Position numbers and translations under genes: made by a program. A stretch of 64,000 bases of DNA from Clostridiales bacterium (GTDB lineage Bacteria; Bacillota; Clostridia; Lachnospirales; Lachnospiraceae), in assembly GCA_020860715.1 (NCBI GenBank), contig JAJBTU010000038.1:62001-126000 (forward strand), in the 5' to 3' direction. Below the pieces are notes generated by a model, which was not told where the DNA came from, ran no database searches, and worked only from the letters and a program-made list of their open reading frames with translations. Positions 63,995 to 64,000 of the stretch are shown in pieces (within the stretch, counting starts at the first letter, position 1; each line of letters opens with the position of its first letter).

Positions 63995-64000
63995 ACTGAA

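Overview
The window is chromosomal DNA of an anaerobic Firmicute, most likely a Lachnospiraceae-type Clostridium relative. The basis is the S10-spc-alpha ribosomal gene order with adk, map, a KOW protein and infA after secY, Clostridia-style Shine-Dalgarno sites (AGGAGG), a zinc-type S14, a Na+-type F-ATPase c subunit, and an oxygen-independent (cbi) cobalamin pathway. I cannot name the species.

Layout. 1-16.1 kb: the ribosomal protein supercluster from the 3' end of rplD to rplQ, closed by a clear intrinsic terminator. 16.2-20.7 kb: rho-tyrS, a polysaccharide deacetylase and, on the minus strand, a ybaK-type tRNA deacylase. 20.9-26.1 kb: argCJBD arginine operon with a sigma-70 promoter overlapped by two ArgR-like boxes. 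26.4-31.6 kb: a small DMT-type membrane protein, then a four-gene block (Cys-containing leader-type peptide gene, ABC exporter, PqqD-HprK fusion, ER-type signal peptidase) that looks like an uncharacterised peptide modification and export locus. 31.8-37.3 kb: a carbohydrate-type ABC importer. 37.5-46.0 kb: deoC and the complete F-ATPase operon atpZ-I-B-E-F-H-A-G-D-C. 46.1-64 kb: cobalamin genes cbiF, cbiG, cbiH, a cbiJ-cbiE-cbiT fusion and cbiL, interspersed with two glycosidase-like genes, a nitroreductase, an AT-rich AbiE-like pair, a shortened RelB-type antitoxin, an ECF sigma/anti-sigma pair, a MATE pump and two membrane proteins.

The most unusual property is a set of dispersed structured repeats. 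Family R1 is a two-hairpin unit joined by a CTRCGTC-like linker. It sits between genes of the ribosomal and ATP synthase operons, three times in tandem before rpsH. Family R4 is a 63-bp palindromic element inserted in frame inside argJ and argD (sense) and inside the importer ATPase gene (antisense), with compensatory stem changes; it lengthens the encoded proteins. R2 (75 bp, two copies), R3 (short hairpin) and R5 (GTAAC...GTTAC elements) lie only between genes. A 13-bp tandem repeat lies between map and the KOW gene.

The window therefore combines ordinary housekeeping operons, which give confident annotation, with two things worth following up: the in-frame and intergenic palindromic repeats, and the PqqD-HprK/peptidase/exporter locus.
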